Counted from the first letter of the stretch, positions 16,605 through 25,258 are shown. The stretch: DNA of 41,426 nt from Anaerolineales bacterium (GCA_030680795.1 JAUXUL010000034.1:1-41426), one strand, 5' to 3'. Notes: generated from the sequence alone by a model not told the origin. Numbers and translations: made by a program.

Positions 16605-17747
16605 ATGAATATTTTCAATCGGCTGGCCGACCGTTACTCAAAGATCGAAGCCCTGCCCTCTGGCACATACCATCTGCAAGCCATACAGGATAACAATCCG
16701 TTTCGTCTCCACCTGCGCCTGCAAAGTAATGGCGCAGGTGTGTTGATCGTGAACGCCTCCACAGTTTTGCAATTGAATCCTACCGCGGCTGAATACGCAT
16801 TCCATTTCATCAAGGACACCGAACCCGAAGAAGCAGCAAAACAGATCGCAGCACGCTATCGGGTCAGTAAAGGGATGGCGCTCGAAGACTACAACGATTT
16901 CGTGGATCGAATTCAAACCTTGATATCAACCCCGGACCTTGACCCCTTCTCTTTTTTTGACTTCACGCGGGTCGCCCCTCATTCAGCGGATCTCACCGCT
17001 CCGCTTCGCCTCGATTGCGCGCTGACCTATCGCCTGCCCGAAAATACTCAGGCAGAATATGCGCCCTCTAAACGTGTAGACCGCGAGTTGACCACCGATG
17101 AATGGAAAGCGATCATTGATAAAGCCTGGCAGGTCGGCATCCCTCACATCACATTCACGGGTGGGGAAGCCACTTTGCGAGAGGATCTCCCCATGCTGAT
17201 CGCTCAAGCGGAAAAGAACGGTCAGGTCTGCGGGCTTCTCACCGATGGATTGAAACTCGCCGATAGAAAATATCTCGATATCCTCTTACAAACCGGGCTC
17301 GATCACATTCTTTTTATTCTCCAACCCGATCTGGATGACTCGTGGAAGGCGCTGGAATTAATCATGCTAGAGGATATCTTCGTAACGGTTCACCTCACAA
17401 TAAGCCATGAGAATGTAATAAATTCAGAAGTAACCATGAAGCGACTTGCAAGTCTTGGAGTGAAAAGTTTCTCAATGACAGTCGTAGAAGATTCTTTGCG
17501 TGAAGCATATGACACGCTTCGTGAAAAAGCCGCTTCACTGGAGCTTACTCTCAAGTTTGACCTGCCGGTTCCCTACTCCGATCATAACCCGGTTGCTTAT
17601 GAAACGCAGGAAGATGATAACCCTGAAGGTGCTGGCAAAGCGTGGTTGTATGTCGAGCCGGATGGCGATGTCCTACCTGCGCAAGGGATGGCAAATAAGG
17701 TATTAGGTAATTTCCTTAAGGATGAATGGAAAACCATCTATTCATAA
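16605..17747 (+). CDS. Degenerate radical SAM paralogue lacking cluster cysteines
   Basis: The 380-residue protein starts at ATG 16605 behind GGAG (16596-16599); GTG 16590 is a weaker alternative. It is a clear paralogue of the preceding enzyme: PqqD-like N-terminus (LIVNASTVLQLNPTAAEYAF) and a shared core around GIPHITFTGGEATLREDLP. The CxxxCxxC site reads L144-xxx-T148-xx-E151, so all three cluster ligands are gone while GGE (186-188) is kept. The SPASM region survives only as VEPDGDVLPAQG, with Ala359 where the paralogue has Cys382, and the protein ends soon after. It cannot bind a radical SAM cluster in the usual way. It may be a peptide-binding or scaffolding partner, like other pseudoenzyme subunits in RiPP pathways. 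The frame is intact, so it is not an obvious pseudogene. Confidence 0.8.
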   Translation: MNIFNRLADRYSKIEALPSGTYHLQAIQDNNPFRLHLRLQSNGAGVLIVNASTVLQLNPTAAEYAFHFIKDTEPEEAAKQIAARYRVSKGMALEDYNDFVDRIQTLISTPDLDPFSFFDFTRVAPHSADLTAPLRLDCALTYRLPENTQAEYAPSKRVDRELTTDEWKAIIDKAWQVGIPHITFTGGEATLREDLPMLIAQAEKNGQVCGLLTDGLKLADRKYLDILLQTGLDHILFILQPDLDDSWKALELIMLEDIFVTVHLTISHENVINSEVTMKRLASLGVKSFSMTVVEDSLREAYDTLREKAASLELTLKFDLPVPYSDHNPVAYETQEDDNPEGAGKAWLYVEPDGDVLPAQGMANKVLGNFLKDEWKTIYS

Positions 17748-17759
17748 AGCAGTAAGGAA

Positions 17760-18521
17760 ATGAACTGGCACACACGCTACATACAACAAGCGAAATGGAC
17801 TCGCGACCTGCGGGCCTACCTCTTCCACAAAGCAGGGTTATATGAGGCACGACGCGTACTCGAAATTGGATGCGGCACAGGCGCCATCCTCTCCGAATTA
17901 CCTGACCATATCCCGCCTCAAGGCCTGGACATTGACCCTGCTGCGCTGGCCCAATGCAGAATCCATGTTCCGACCGCCTCCTTGATACAAGGGAACGCGT
18001 TACAACTCCCCTATCGCGACAATTCAGTTGAGATTGTGTACTGTCACTTCCTTCTGCTCTGGGTGCGTGACCCAATTCAAGCTTTACTTGAAATGAAACG
18101 CATAACGAGATCAGGCGGGCACATCCTTGCGTTCGCCGAGCCCGATTACACAGCACGCATTGACAAGCCTGATGAACTCATCCCGTTGGGAAAATGGCAA
18201 ACGGAATCATTAAAGAGACAAGGTGCAGACCCGGGAGCGGGAGCACGACTGGCAGCTCTATTCTTTGAGGCGGGGATAAATATAATTGAAACGGGAACAA
18301 TTCAATCTGTAGACATCGATCCGTCACCCGAAGAATGGTCCCTTGAATGGGAAATTATCGAATCCGATTTACAGGGAGTGATAGCAGATAAAAACATCCA
18401 AAAAATGAAACGCCTGGATCAACGTGCCTGGGCGCGCGGGGAACGAGTATTTCATGTGCCCACATATTTTGCATGGGGCAGCACAGGCCATGAAAGAGAT
18501 TCGGATCTATCTACGAGCTAA
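17760..18521 (+). CDS. Class I SAM-dependent methyltransferase
   Basis: The 253-residue protein starts at ATG 17760, 12 bases after the preceding stop, with AAGGA upstream. VLEIGCGTGAIL is motif I, DIDPAALAQC fits the acidic residue after strand 2, and YCHFLLLWVRDP matches the motif IV/post-I region of Methyltransf_11-type enzymes. It is the last gene of the operon with the two radical SAM paralogues, and could methylate the same product or be a general small-molecule enzyme. No terminator is evident before the convergent PNPOx gene. Confidence 0.85.
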   Translation: MNWHTRYIQQAKWTRDLRAYLFHKAGLYEARRVLEIGCGTGAILSELPDHIPPQGLDIDPAALAQCRIHVPTASLIQGNALQLPYRDNSVEIVYCHFLLLWVRDPIQALLEMKRITRSGGHILAFAEPDYTARIDKPDELIPLGKWQTESLKRQGADPGAGARLAALFFEAGINIIETGTIQSVDIDPSPEEWSLEWEIIESDLQGVIADKNIQKMKRLDQRAWARGERVFHVPTYFAWGSTGHERDSDLSTS

Positions 18522-18530
18522 GATGAGATT

Positions 18531-19103
18531 TCATGCAAACCACTTTCCGTCCAGCGGCGGCCATTCATCGCTTTGATCTGCGCGCGGCTTCCAGTTTTCT
18601 TTCCCGCTCCATGCTTCGATCTTGATTGCATAAATGGATGTGGCGCGTAATTCCTTATCTGTGATCTCGCGGTATTCTTTTCCCGCGGTCATGGCGGGGA
18701 AGTATTTGCCGATCAAGCCATATAACAATCGCCGCGCTTCAACAGGATCCGTCACAACCCTGGCTGTGCCAAAGACAATGACACTGCGATATTGGAGTGA
18801 GAATTCAAGCGCCACATTGGACGGGAGCATATTCCCCAACTCGCTCGCTTCCAAACTGACCTTTGGGTTGGTCTCAATGTTCGAGCGGATTCTCCCCGCA
18901 ATATTGGAGTGAAATACGATCTGGTGGTTTTCCTCGTCGTACCAGAAAGTGCTTGGGTTGAGGAACGGCTGATCGTCCACGGATGTGGCGATATGTCCTA
19001 CTTTGGCCTCCTTTAGGAAGGCTCTGATCCAATTGTCGTCTTTCGTGAGATGAGGTCTGCGTTGATAAGCGATTGGGATTTGGTTTTTATATGAACGGGG
19101 CAT
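18531..19103 (-). CDS. Pyridoxamine 5'-phosphate oxidase-like flavin-binding protein
   Basis: The 190-residue protein has the split-barrel PNPOx pattern: VGHIATSVDDQPFLNPSTFWYDEE near residues 35-58, then IVFHSNIAGRIRSNIETNPKVSLEA. Family members bind FMN or F420 and reduce or bind diverse small molecules; the closest pattern is the NimA/general-stress type rather than true PdxH. It is encoded just upstream of, and on the same strand as, nothing obviously related, and faces the methyltransferase gene tail to tail. Substrate unknown. Confidence 0.82.
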   Translation of the reverse strand: MPRSYKNQIPIAYQRRPHLTKDDNWIRAFLKEAKVGHIATSVDDQPFLNPSTFWYDEENHQIVFHSNIAGRIRSNIETNPKVSLEASELGNMLPSNVALEFSLQYRSVIVFGTARVVTDPVEARRLLYGLIGKYFPAMTAGKEYREITDKELRATSIYAIKIEAWSGKENWKPRADQSDEWPPLDGKWFA

Positions 19104-19120
19104 GAAATGACTCTCTTATT

Positions 19121-20383
19121 TTAAAGTTTAAACGCCCATTCGCCTTTGCGCATGACGGGTTCGCGCCTGCCATTTTTATAGAGGCCGTCAATATCCATCA
19201 TTGGAGAACCGATCATGAAATCCACATGGTTGAGGCTGATGTTGCCTCCAGCGGAGATAAACTCTTCGTCGTTCAACTCCTCTCCACCCGTAAGAGTGAA
19301 GCGGTAGGCGCGTCCTATTGCGATGTGGCAGGACGCGTTCTCATCGAATAATGTATTGTAGAAAAGATGTCCGCGCTGTCCGATCGGTGAACTGGCTGGC
19401 ACGAGCGCCACTTCGCCGAGGCGATGCGAACCTTCATCTGTATCCACCAGTTTTTGCAAAGCTGCTTCGCCTTTTTTGGCGTTGACTTTTGTGATGCGCC
19501 CATTTTCAAACGTGACCTGGAAGTCCTCGATCAGGGTGCCAGCATAGCTCAAGGGGAAAGTGGCCGTGATTACGCCGTCTCCGCGGTTGCGATCTGGCAG
19601 GGTAAAGACCTCTTCGGTGGGCATATTAGCGGTAAAGGCAATGCCGTTTTGCGCCATGGATTGTGCGCTAATCCAGCGGTGTCCATCCGACAGGCCGAGG
19701 GTGAAGTCTGTGTCCGGGGCTTTGTAATGTAAGCCTGTAAATTGTTTTGCCTGCAGATATTTTGCGCGTTCGCGCATGTTGGCAATGTGAGTTTCCCAGG
19801 CCGCGATCGGATCTGGTTGGTCAATGCGGGCGGCCTCAAAAATTGCATCCCATAATTTTTCCTGCGCTTTTTCTGGTTTGAGATCGGGGAATACTTTTTG
19901 AGCCCATGCTTCGCCGGCGGCGGCCACAACGCACCAGTTGATGGCGTTCGTTGTCACCTTCGCACTGACTGCACCCCAATTCTCTAAATGTATTCTTTGC
20001 ATTTTTCCGATGACTTCGGGGTCGAGGCTTCCGAGCAGGTCTGGGTTTGATCCGGTAATTGAAAGCAATGCATCGCCCTTTTCGATCATATTCATGATGG
20101 CATGAATTTGCCATTTGGGATATTCATCAAAGGAATCTTTGGGTGCATGCTGCGCGCGCAATCGCAGCATTTCTTCATCGCCCCAGAGCGCTTCCACGTA
20201 TTTTGCGCCGACAGCATATGCCGCTTTGGTGATTTCATGTACCAGCGGAGAGAATTGATGAGGTACGCCGCGTGTGGCTCCAAGTGTGATGATCAACCGC
20301 TGCCCGGCGCGAATGTTCAAGCCAACTTTTACAATTGTTTCTGCGTACTTTGCCAGCATTTCCTGGTGGGTTTTACCCGTCAT
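19121..20383 (-). CDS. M29-family aminopeptidase (thermophilic metalloaminopeptidase type)
   Basis: The 420-residue protein has the usual family length. NMPTEEVFTLPDRNRGDG, GEVALVPASSPI, LFYNTLFDENASCHIAIG and NHVDFMIGS carry the Glu, His, Tyr and Asp residues that bind the two metals in aminopeptidase T/AmpS. These cytosolic enzymes remove N-terminal residues from peptides. The start ATG has GAGG upstream and an extended -10 promoter lies about 28 bases further up. The downstream PNPOx gene on the same strand begins 17 bases after the stop, so the two may be co-transcribed. Confidence 0.9.
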   Translation of the reverse strand: MTGKTHQEMLAKYAETIVKVGLNIRAGQRLIITLGATRGVPHQFSPLVHEITKAAYAVGAKYVEALWGDEEMLRLRAQHAPKDSFDEYPKWQIHAIMNMIEKGDALLSITGSNPDLLGSLDPEVIGKMQRIHLENWGAVSAKVTTNAINWCVVAAAGEAWAQKVFPDLKPEKAQEKLWDAIFEAARIDQPDPIAAWETHIANMRERAKYLQAKQFTGLHYKAPDTDFTLGLSDGHRWISAQSMAQNGIAFTANMPTEEVFTLPDRNRGDGVITATFPLSYAGTLIEDFQVTFENGRITKVNAKKGEAALQKLVDTDEGSHRLGEVALVPASSPIGQRGHLFYNTLFDENASCHIAIGRAYRFTLTGGEELNDEEFISAGGNISLNHVDFMIGSPMMDIDGLYKNGRREPVMRKGEWAFKL

Positions 20384-20410
20384 ATAGCCTCGATTAGGGG
20401 GAATGTTCCA

Positions 20411-20440
20411 AGTATAGCATGGAAATAATTAATCGAAAAA
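20411..20440 (-). promoter_or_regulatory. Extended -10 promoter of the M29 aminopeptidase gene
   Basis: On the minus strand TGCTATACT (TATACT at 20416-20411) is an extended -10 element. A weak -35 TTTTCG lies 17 bases further up. The leader would be about 20 bases and contains the GAGG ribosome site. Confidence 0.5.
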
Positions 20441-20488
20441 CGACCCATCTCTTAGGGAGCACTCAAAGTTTGTTGGTGTTGCTCTTTT

Positions 20489-20568
20489 CCCTCACCCCGA
20501 ATGTAACGTTTTCTCGCGGCGACAGCTTCCCCCTCTCCCTTCGGGAGAGTGCAGGGTGAGGGCTTTTC
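20489..20568. repeat. Palindromic intergenic element CCCTCACCC...GGGTGAGGG
   Basis: CCCTCACCC near 20489 pairs with GGGTGAGGG near 20560, with an inner pair CCCTCTCCC/GGGAGAG around TTCG. It is a long imperfect hairpin of a type common between genes in many bacteria. A short T-run follows on the plus strand. Confidence 0.6.
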
Positions 20569-20635
20569 GCGGCCTTCCACCTATTGGCTGAAATTCATCT
20601 ACAAATTTATAGCGCACCCATCTCTTATGTGCATG

Positions 20636-20795
20636 CACACCTGCCCTCGCGGGCGGTGCCAGGGAAACATGTCAGGCAAATTGCGCCTTGCGCCGTCACT
20701 TCGACTGGCTCAGTACAAGCCTCGGCTCAAGGTTCACCCTGCAAACGCCGCCGTCCACAGGATGCTTCGCAAGGGACGGCGGCTGGAGCATCGGC
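20636..20795 (+). repeat. Composite dispersed repeat, family B copy 1 (rearranged)
   Basis: It contains CTGCCCTCGCGGGCGGTGCC, CTTCGACTGGCTCAGTACAA, ACCCTGCAAACGCCGCCG and GACGGCGGCTGGAGCAT, blocks that recur in another order at 30091-30268 and partly at 34168-34300. It fills the gap before the GNAT-like gene. An in-frame extension of that gene through this repeat is not real coding sequence. Confidence 0.65.
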
Positions 20796-20871
20796 TAAAA
20801 ACACCCCCAGCTTTTACCAGTTGTTATATACTTGGTGCAGGTTTCCCATTTCTCTCTCAGGAGGTCCCCGT

Positions 20872-22002
20872 ATGCTCACCATCGAAAAAGTGGGCACAGA
20901 AAATAAAAAGCAGGTCAGGCGTTTTGTGGAATTGCCATTTCGCATCTATGCGGGCTGTCCGCAGTGGGTTCCGCCGCTGAATGTGGATGCGTACAATCAA
21001 CTTAACCGTAAAAAGCACCCATTCCATGAACACTCGGACGTGGATTTTTTCATTGCCGTGCGTGACGGCCGCGATGCAGGGCGGATCGCCGCAATTGAGA
21101 ACAAGCCTTTCAATAAATATCACAACGAAAAAACCGCCGATTTTTATTTCTTTGAATGTGAAAATGACCTGGATGTGGCAACTGCTTTGTTCAACACAGT
21201 ATTCGACTGGTCAATAGCGCGCGGTTTGGATACGCTGATCGGTCCGAAAGGGATGGGACCACTGGACGGGTATGGTATTTTGGTCTTTGGGCATGAACAC
21301 CGTCAGACAATGACCATGCTCAATTACAACCACGCCTATTATCAGTCATTGGTGGAGGCGCAGGGTTTTGTCAAAGAGGTGGATTTTGTCTCGTGTTATC
21401 TGCCCGCCGATAAATTTCAACTTCCCGAGAGAGTAAAGAATATCGCCGAGCGTGTCATGCAGCGCGGGCATCTTGAGGTGAAAAAATTCAAGAGCAAGAA
21501 GGAATTATTGCAATGGGCGGATCGCATTGGGGCGGCTTATAACAATGCCTTTGTGCGTAACTGGGAATATTATCCCCTCACCCAGCGGGAGATTGATTTT
21601 GTTGTTGGAAATATTATGACGATCGCAGACCATCGCCTGATCAAGATCATCACGCATGACGATGATGTGGTCGGTTTCTTGTTTGCGTTCCATGATGTAT
21701 CCGCCGCGCTTCAACGCGCAAAGGGAAAGTTGTTTCCATTTGGGTTGATTGATATTCTGCTGGAAATGCGCCGCACGAATACAGTCTCTGGGAACGGCAT
21801 AGGCATCCTACCTGAGCATCAGGGACACGGCGGCAATGCCTTGTTATATTATGCGATGGGCAATACCTTGTTTGAGTTCGGTCAATTTGCGCATGTGGAA
21901 ATGACACAGGTTGCTGAAACCACCGAGAAAATGCGCGCGGACTTGAAGAATTTGAACGGGGTCGAATATAAAAATAATCGTGTGTATCGGAAGAAAATCT
22001 AA
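20872..22002 (+). CDS. GNAT-like acetyltransferase-family protein (YghO-like)
   Basis: The 376-residue protein starts at ATG 20872, directed by a strong AGGAGG at 20859-20865; the frame is open further upstream but runs through a repeat. The N-terminal half begins TIEKVGTENKKQVRRFVELPF and includes CPQWVPPL and AIENKPFNKYHNEKTADF. The C-terminal half contains GIGILPEHQGHGGNALLYY, the acetyl-CoA-binding Q/R-x-x-G-x-G/A pattern of GNAT proteins. I recognise the family as large GNAT-like proteins of unknown substrate, similar to YghO. It stands alone. Confidence 0.72.
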   Translation: MLTIEKVGTENKKQVRRFVELPFRIYAGCPQWVPPLNVDAYNQLNRKKHPFHEHSDVDFFIAVRDGRDAGRIAAIENKPFNKYHNEKTADFYFFECENDLDVATALFNTVFDWSIARGLDTLIGPKGMGPLDGYGILVFGHEHRQTMTMLNYNHAYYQSLVEAQGFVKEVDFVSCYLPADKFQLPERVKNIAERVMQRGHLEVKKFKSKKELLQWADRIGAAYNNAFVRNWEYYPLTQREIDFVVGNIMTIADHRLIKIITHDDDVVGFLFAFHDVSAALQRAKGKLFPFGLIDILLEMRRTNTVSGNGIGILPEHQGHGGNALLYYAMGNTLFEFGQFAHVEMTQVAETTEKMRADLKNLNGVEYKNNRVYRKKI

Positions 22003-22038
22003 CAAGTCAATGGTCGAATGTTGAAGGAGAACCGTCTG

Positions 22039-22069
22039 TTGTCGAAAGATTTCGCAAATCGGTTATGAT
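22039..22069 (+). promoter_or_regulatory. Candidate promoter of the GH13 gene
   Basis: TTGTCG (22039-22044) and TATGAT (22064-22069) are 19 bases apart. Transcription would start at about 22076, next to an in-frame ATG at 22077, which suggests a leaderless message; no ribosome site precedes either ATG. Confidence 0.35.
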
Positions 22070-22076
22070 TGTTGTC

Positions 22077-25055
22077 ATGCTCATTTCCCGTTTATCCCGT
22101 CTCAAATACATTTTTTCCTCGGATTTTTTCCGCCCGGACGGGCACGTCATTTTTTCGGATTTGGCATCCGCCCGGACATTTGCCGCCCACATGTCAGCGC
22201 TGCGCACGGAGCCCGTGCCTGCCACTGACCTATATGCGCTTTCCCTGCTTGATGAGGCCTATCATATCCTGCTCAAGCATTTTTTAAGCGGATACACCGG
22301 CGTGATGGGTCGCGCCATGGGCATGCTGCAATCCAACCCCGGTTCAAAATATAACCTAATCCTCAACAAATTCACTGAGGAATTTCCTCCCGTCGCTGTC
22401 TTTCGCGGGGAACTGACGGCGGGTGATTATCTTTCCACGAATATTCCAACCTTGGGGGATTTTGGCCGTGACCTGCGCGTTACCGCCATTGAAGATATGT
22501 TGTTGATCCATACCGCCAATAAAAATCCGTCCATAAACCGTTGCAAGGAATTGGTTGATGAGACAGCAATACGCGATTCCGCATACCTCGAAATCATGCA
22601 ATCTTTGCTGGAGTTCTTTGACCGCCAGCCCGGATTTGGCAATACCGATTCTTCACAAGGCGATTCCCTGACAGATATTCTCGTCGCGCCGATCAAAGCC
22701 TCTCCTGATTCATTGGAAGGGCAATTGCGTTTCATTGTCCAAAAATGGGGACATTTACTTGGCGAAGCCTTCTCTGTTCGCATCTTGCGCGGACTGGATT
22801 ATCTGTGCGAGGAAATTATTCGTCAGCAGGGAGCGCTAGACTCATCCAATGTTGAAACATATGCGCCTACTTTTACTGCCAGTGATCACGCGGAGTATGA
22901 GGGTTACAGTCAGGATAAAGACTGGATGCCGCGCCTGATTCTGCTTGCCAAGAATACCTACGTTTGGCTTGGTCAGCTTTCCAAAAAATATCAGCGTGAC
23001 ATAACGACCCTCGATCAAATCCCCGACGAAGAATTGGATCTGCTGGCCTCACGCGGATTCACTGGCTTGTGGCTGATCGGTCTATGGGAACGCAGCCGCG
23101 CCTCACAAATCATCAAACAGCGTATGGGGCAGGCAGACGCTGTCGCATCTGCATATTCCCTGCATTCGTACGACATTGCCAATGATCTCGGTGGTTGGGA
23201 GGCATTGAATAACCTGCGTTCGCGAGCGTGGGTGCGCGGCATTCGCCTATCGGCTGACATGGTCCCCAACCACATGGGCATTGACTCACAATGGGTCATC
23301 GAACATCCCGATTGGTTTATCTCGCTCAACCAGCCTCCCTATCCCTCCTATACCTTCAACAGCGAAAACCTGTCCGACGACCCACGCGTAAATATTGTCT
23401 TGGAAGATCATTACTATGATCATTCAGACGCATCTGTTGTCTTTCAACTAACAAACTATCAAACTAACAACCGCTTGCGCGAAACAAAATACGTCTATCA
23501 TGGCAATGACGGCACATCCTTCCCATGGAATGATACTGCTCAACTTGATTACACCAATCCTGAGGTGCGCGAAGCTGTCATTCAAGTCATCCTGCATGTG
23601 GCGCGCAATTTTCCAGTCATTCGTTTTGACGCGGCCATGACCCTCGCCAGGAAACATGTCCAGCGCTTGTGGTTTCCGGAGCCTGGCGCCGGCGGAGCGA
23701 TCCCATCCCGTTCGCAATACGGCCTGACCAAAGCCGAGTTTGATGAAAAGGTTCCCGAGGAATTCTGGCGTGAGGTGGTGGATCGGGTCGCCACGGAAGT
23801 TCCCGATACGCTCTTACTGGCCGAAGCCTTCTGGATGATGGAAGGTTATTTTGTGCGCACGCTGGGGATGCACCGCGTTTATAACTCCGCTTTCATGCAC
23901 ATGCTGCGCGATGAAGACAACGCCAAGTATCGCTTGGCCATCAAGAACACACTTGAGTTCGATCCGCAGATTCTCAAGCGATACGTCAACTTCATGAACA
24001 ATCCCGATGAAAAAACCGCCGTCGAGCAATTTGGCAATGGCGATAAATATTTCGGTGTTTGTACTTTGCTATCTACTTTGCCGGGCTTGCCCATGTTCGG
24101 CCATGGACAAGTGGAAGGCTATTCTGAAAAATATGGGATGGAATTCCGCCGCGCCAAATGGGATGAAACCCCCGATGACGGACTCATCCGTGGGCATGAA
24201 TGGCGCATCTTCCCGCTCCTTCACCGCCGATTCTTGTTCGCCGATGTGGAGCATTTCCTGCTCTTTGACTTTTATCTGCCAAACGGCGGCGTGGACGAAG
24301 AAGTCTTCGCATATTCCAACCGCTTTAACGACCCTTCGACAGGCTCAGGGCGAGATGAGCGCGGACTGGTCATCTATCACAATAAATTCGCCAACACGCG
24401 CGGCTGGATCAAAACCTCCGCCGCGTTCATTGATAAATCTTCAAGGAAGACGTTACGCAAAAACATCGCGGAGGGACTTGGCTTGCCGCGTGTGGGATAT
24501 GTCATTTTTAAAGATTATGTCGCCCAGCTTGAATATATCCGCTCCTGCGAAGAAATATGGGACAAAGGCATGTACATCGAATTGGGCGCATACCAATGCC
24601 ACGTCTTCATGGATTTTAGATTCGTAGAGAATGGAGATTGGAGATTAGTGTGTGAGGCGCAGAACGGCGCGGGTGTTCAGTCTATGCAAGCGAAGTGGAT
24701 GGAACTCTTCAGCACTATTGAAGAAACCAAAGTTGAGGAGAAAAGTCCTGTGAAGAAACGCGCTGTTCGCAAAGTTGCGACGAAGGCGAAGAAGGAAAGA
24801 GGAAGGAAGAAAGAAGCGGTTGCGGCAAAGATGAAAGCGCCGGTAAAAAAGGCTGTTGCTGAAAAAAAAGTCCAGCCCAAAGCAAAGAAACCTGTTGTGA
24901 AGGCTGATACTGTAAAACCTAAGCCAAAGAAGAAACCTGCTTCCAAGGCAAAGCCAATTATAAAAAAGACCGTGAAAAAAGATGGTGTACGAAAGAAAGT
25001 TATTGTAAAGAAATCTCTGGCGAAGAAGGCACACGTGACGATGAAGCCGAAGTAA
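22077..25055 (+). CDS. GH13-type alpha-amylase-family protein with histone H1-like lysine tail
   Basis: The frame opens at ATG 22065; ATG 22077 is preferred because the first lies inside a -10 box (numbering here is from 22065). About 330 residues of unknown domain precede a GH13 barrel: LSADMVPNHMGID (region I), VIRFDAAM with nucleophile Asp522, LLAEAFW with acid/base Glu587, and NPDEKT with Asp648, where GH13 enzymes usually have HD. The segment DPSTGSGRDE is encoded by a copy of the CTTCGACAGGCTCAGG repeat at 24332-24354. Residues 884-996 are Lys/Ala/Pro-rich and resemble the C-terminal domain of histone H1, unusual on a glycosidase. An internal GTG at 24750 with GAGGAG upstream could make this tail separately. 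It probably acts on alpha-glucans or trehalose-type sugars; specificity unknown. Confidence 0.82.
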   Translation: MLISRLSRLKYIFSSDFFRPDGHVIFSDLASARTFAAHMSALRTEPVPATDLYALSLLDEAYHILLKHFLSGYTGVMGRAMGMLQSNPGSKYNLILNKFTEEFPPVAVFRGELTAGDYLSTNIPTLGDFGRDLRVTAIEDMLLIHTANKNPSINRCKELVDETAIRDSAYLEIMQSLLEFFDRQPGFGNTDSSQGDSLTDILVAPIKASPDSLEGQLRFIVQKWGHLLGEAFSVRILRGLDYLCEEIIRQQGALDSSNVETYAPTFTASDHAEYEGYSQDKDWMPRLILLAKNTYVWLGQLSKKYQRDITTLDQIPDEELDLLASRGFTGLWLIGLWERSRASQIIKQRMGQADAVASAYSLHSYDIANDLGGWEALNNLRSRAWVRGIRLSADMVPNHMGIDSQWVIEHPDWFISLNQPPYPSYTFNSENLSDDPRVNIVLEDHYYDHSDASVVFQLTNYQTNNRLRETKYVYHGNDGTSFPWNDTAQLDYTNPEVREAVIQVILHVARNFPVIRFDAAMTLARKHVQRLWFPEPGAGGAIPSRSQYGLTKAEFDEKVPEEFWREVVDRVATEVPDTLLLAEAFWMMEGYFVRTLGMHRVYNSAFMHMLRDEDNAKYRLAIKNTLEFDPQILKRYVNFMNNPDEKTAVEQFGNGDKYFGVCTLLSTLPGLPMFGHGQVEGYSEKYGMEFRRAKWDETPDDGLIRGHEWRIFPLLHRRFLFADVEHFLLFDFYLPNGGVDEEVFAYSNRFNDPSTGSGRDERGLVIYHNKFANTRGWIKTSAAFIDKSSRKTLRKNIAEGLGLPRVGYVIFKDYVAQLEYIRSCEEIWDKGMYIELGAYQCHVFMDFRFVENGDWRLVCEAQNGAGVQSMQAKWMELFSTIEETKVEEKSPVKKRAVRKVATKAKKERGRKKEAVAAKMKAPVKKAVAEKKVQPKAKKPVVKADTVKPKPKKKPASKAKPIIKKTVKKDGVRKKVIVKKSLAKKAHVTMKPK
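24332..24354 (+). repeat. In-frame copy of the CTTCGACAGGCTCAGG repeat within the GH13 gene
   Basis: CCCTTCGACAGGCTCAGGGC here matches the intergenic motif at 5935-5952 and, less exactly, copies at 30234, 40610 and 4262 (reverse). It keeps the reading frame and encodes PSTGSG. Confidence 0.7.
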
Positions 25056-25229
25056 AACGTGAAGCCCCCGCGACTTAGCGATACCACTGTGACGTTGATC
25101 AGTGTTTGGGCGGGGAAGAGGTTCCTTAAGTAGAATCAGTTTTCAGATTAAGCGTGATGCGTGTAGGCGCTTTAGCTTGCCTTTGCCCTACAATACCCAT
25201 ACGAATTCATACCGAACCCATTTTTGTTA
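25056..25229. other. Intergenic stretch before the SWIM unit
   Basis: About 170 bases without a gene. TGTAGG and CCTACA around 25163-25192 could close a weak hairpin after the GH13 gene, but there is no T-run. Nothing else is recognised. Confidence 0.4.
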
Positions 25230-25258
25230 TTGACTAGCGCTTTGAAAAGGACTATACT
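25230..25258 (+). promoter_or_regulatory. Strong sigma-70-type promoter of the SWIM unit
   Basis: TTGACT (25230-25235) and TATACT (25253-25258) are spaced by exactly 17 bases. The start site would be near 25265, before a leader with its own terminator and the SWIM gene. Confidence 0.78.

Noticed and set aside
18531-20383. PNPOx gene and M29 aminopeptidase as part of the radical SAM operon
   Set aside because: They lie on the opposite strand, converging with the methyltransferase gene.
20584-20871. N-terminal extension of the GNAT-like gene to ATG 20584
   Set aside because: The extension translates a dispersed repeat, is unlike the family, and a strong AGGAGG sits right before ATG 20872.
24645-25087. 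Minus-strand Phe/Leu-rich ORFs opposite the lysine tail
   Set aside because: They are antisense translation of Lys codons; their apparent hydrophobicity is an artefact.
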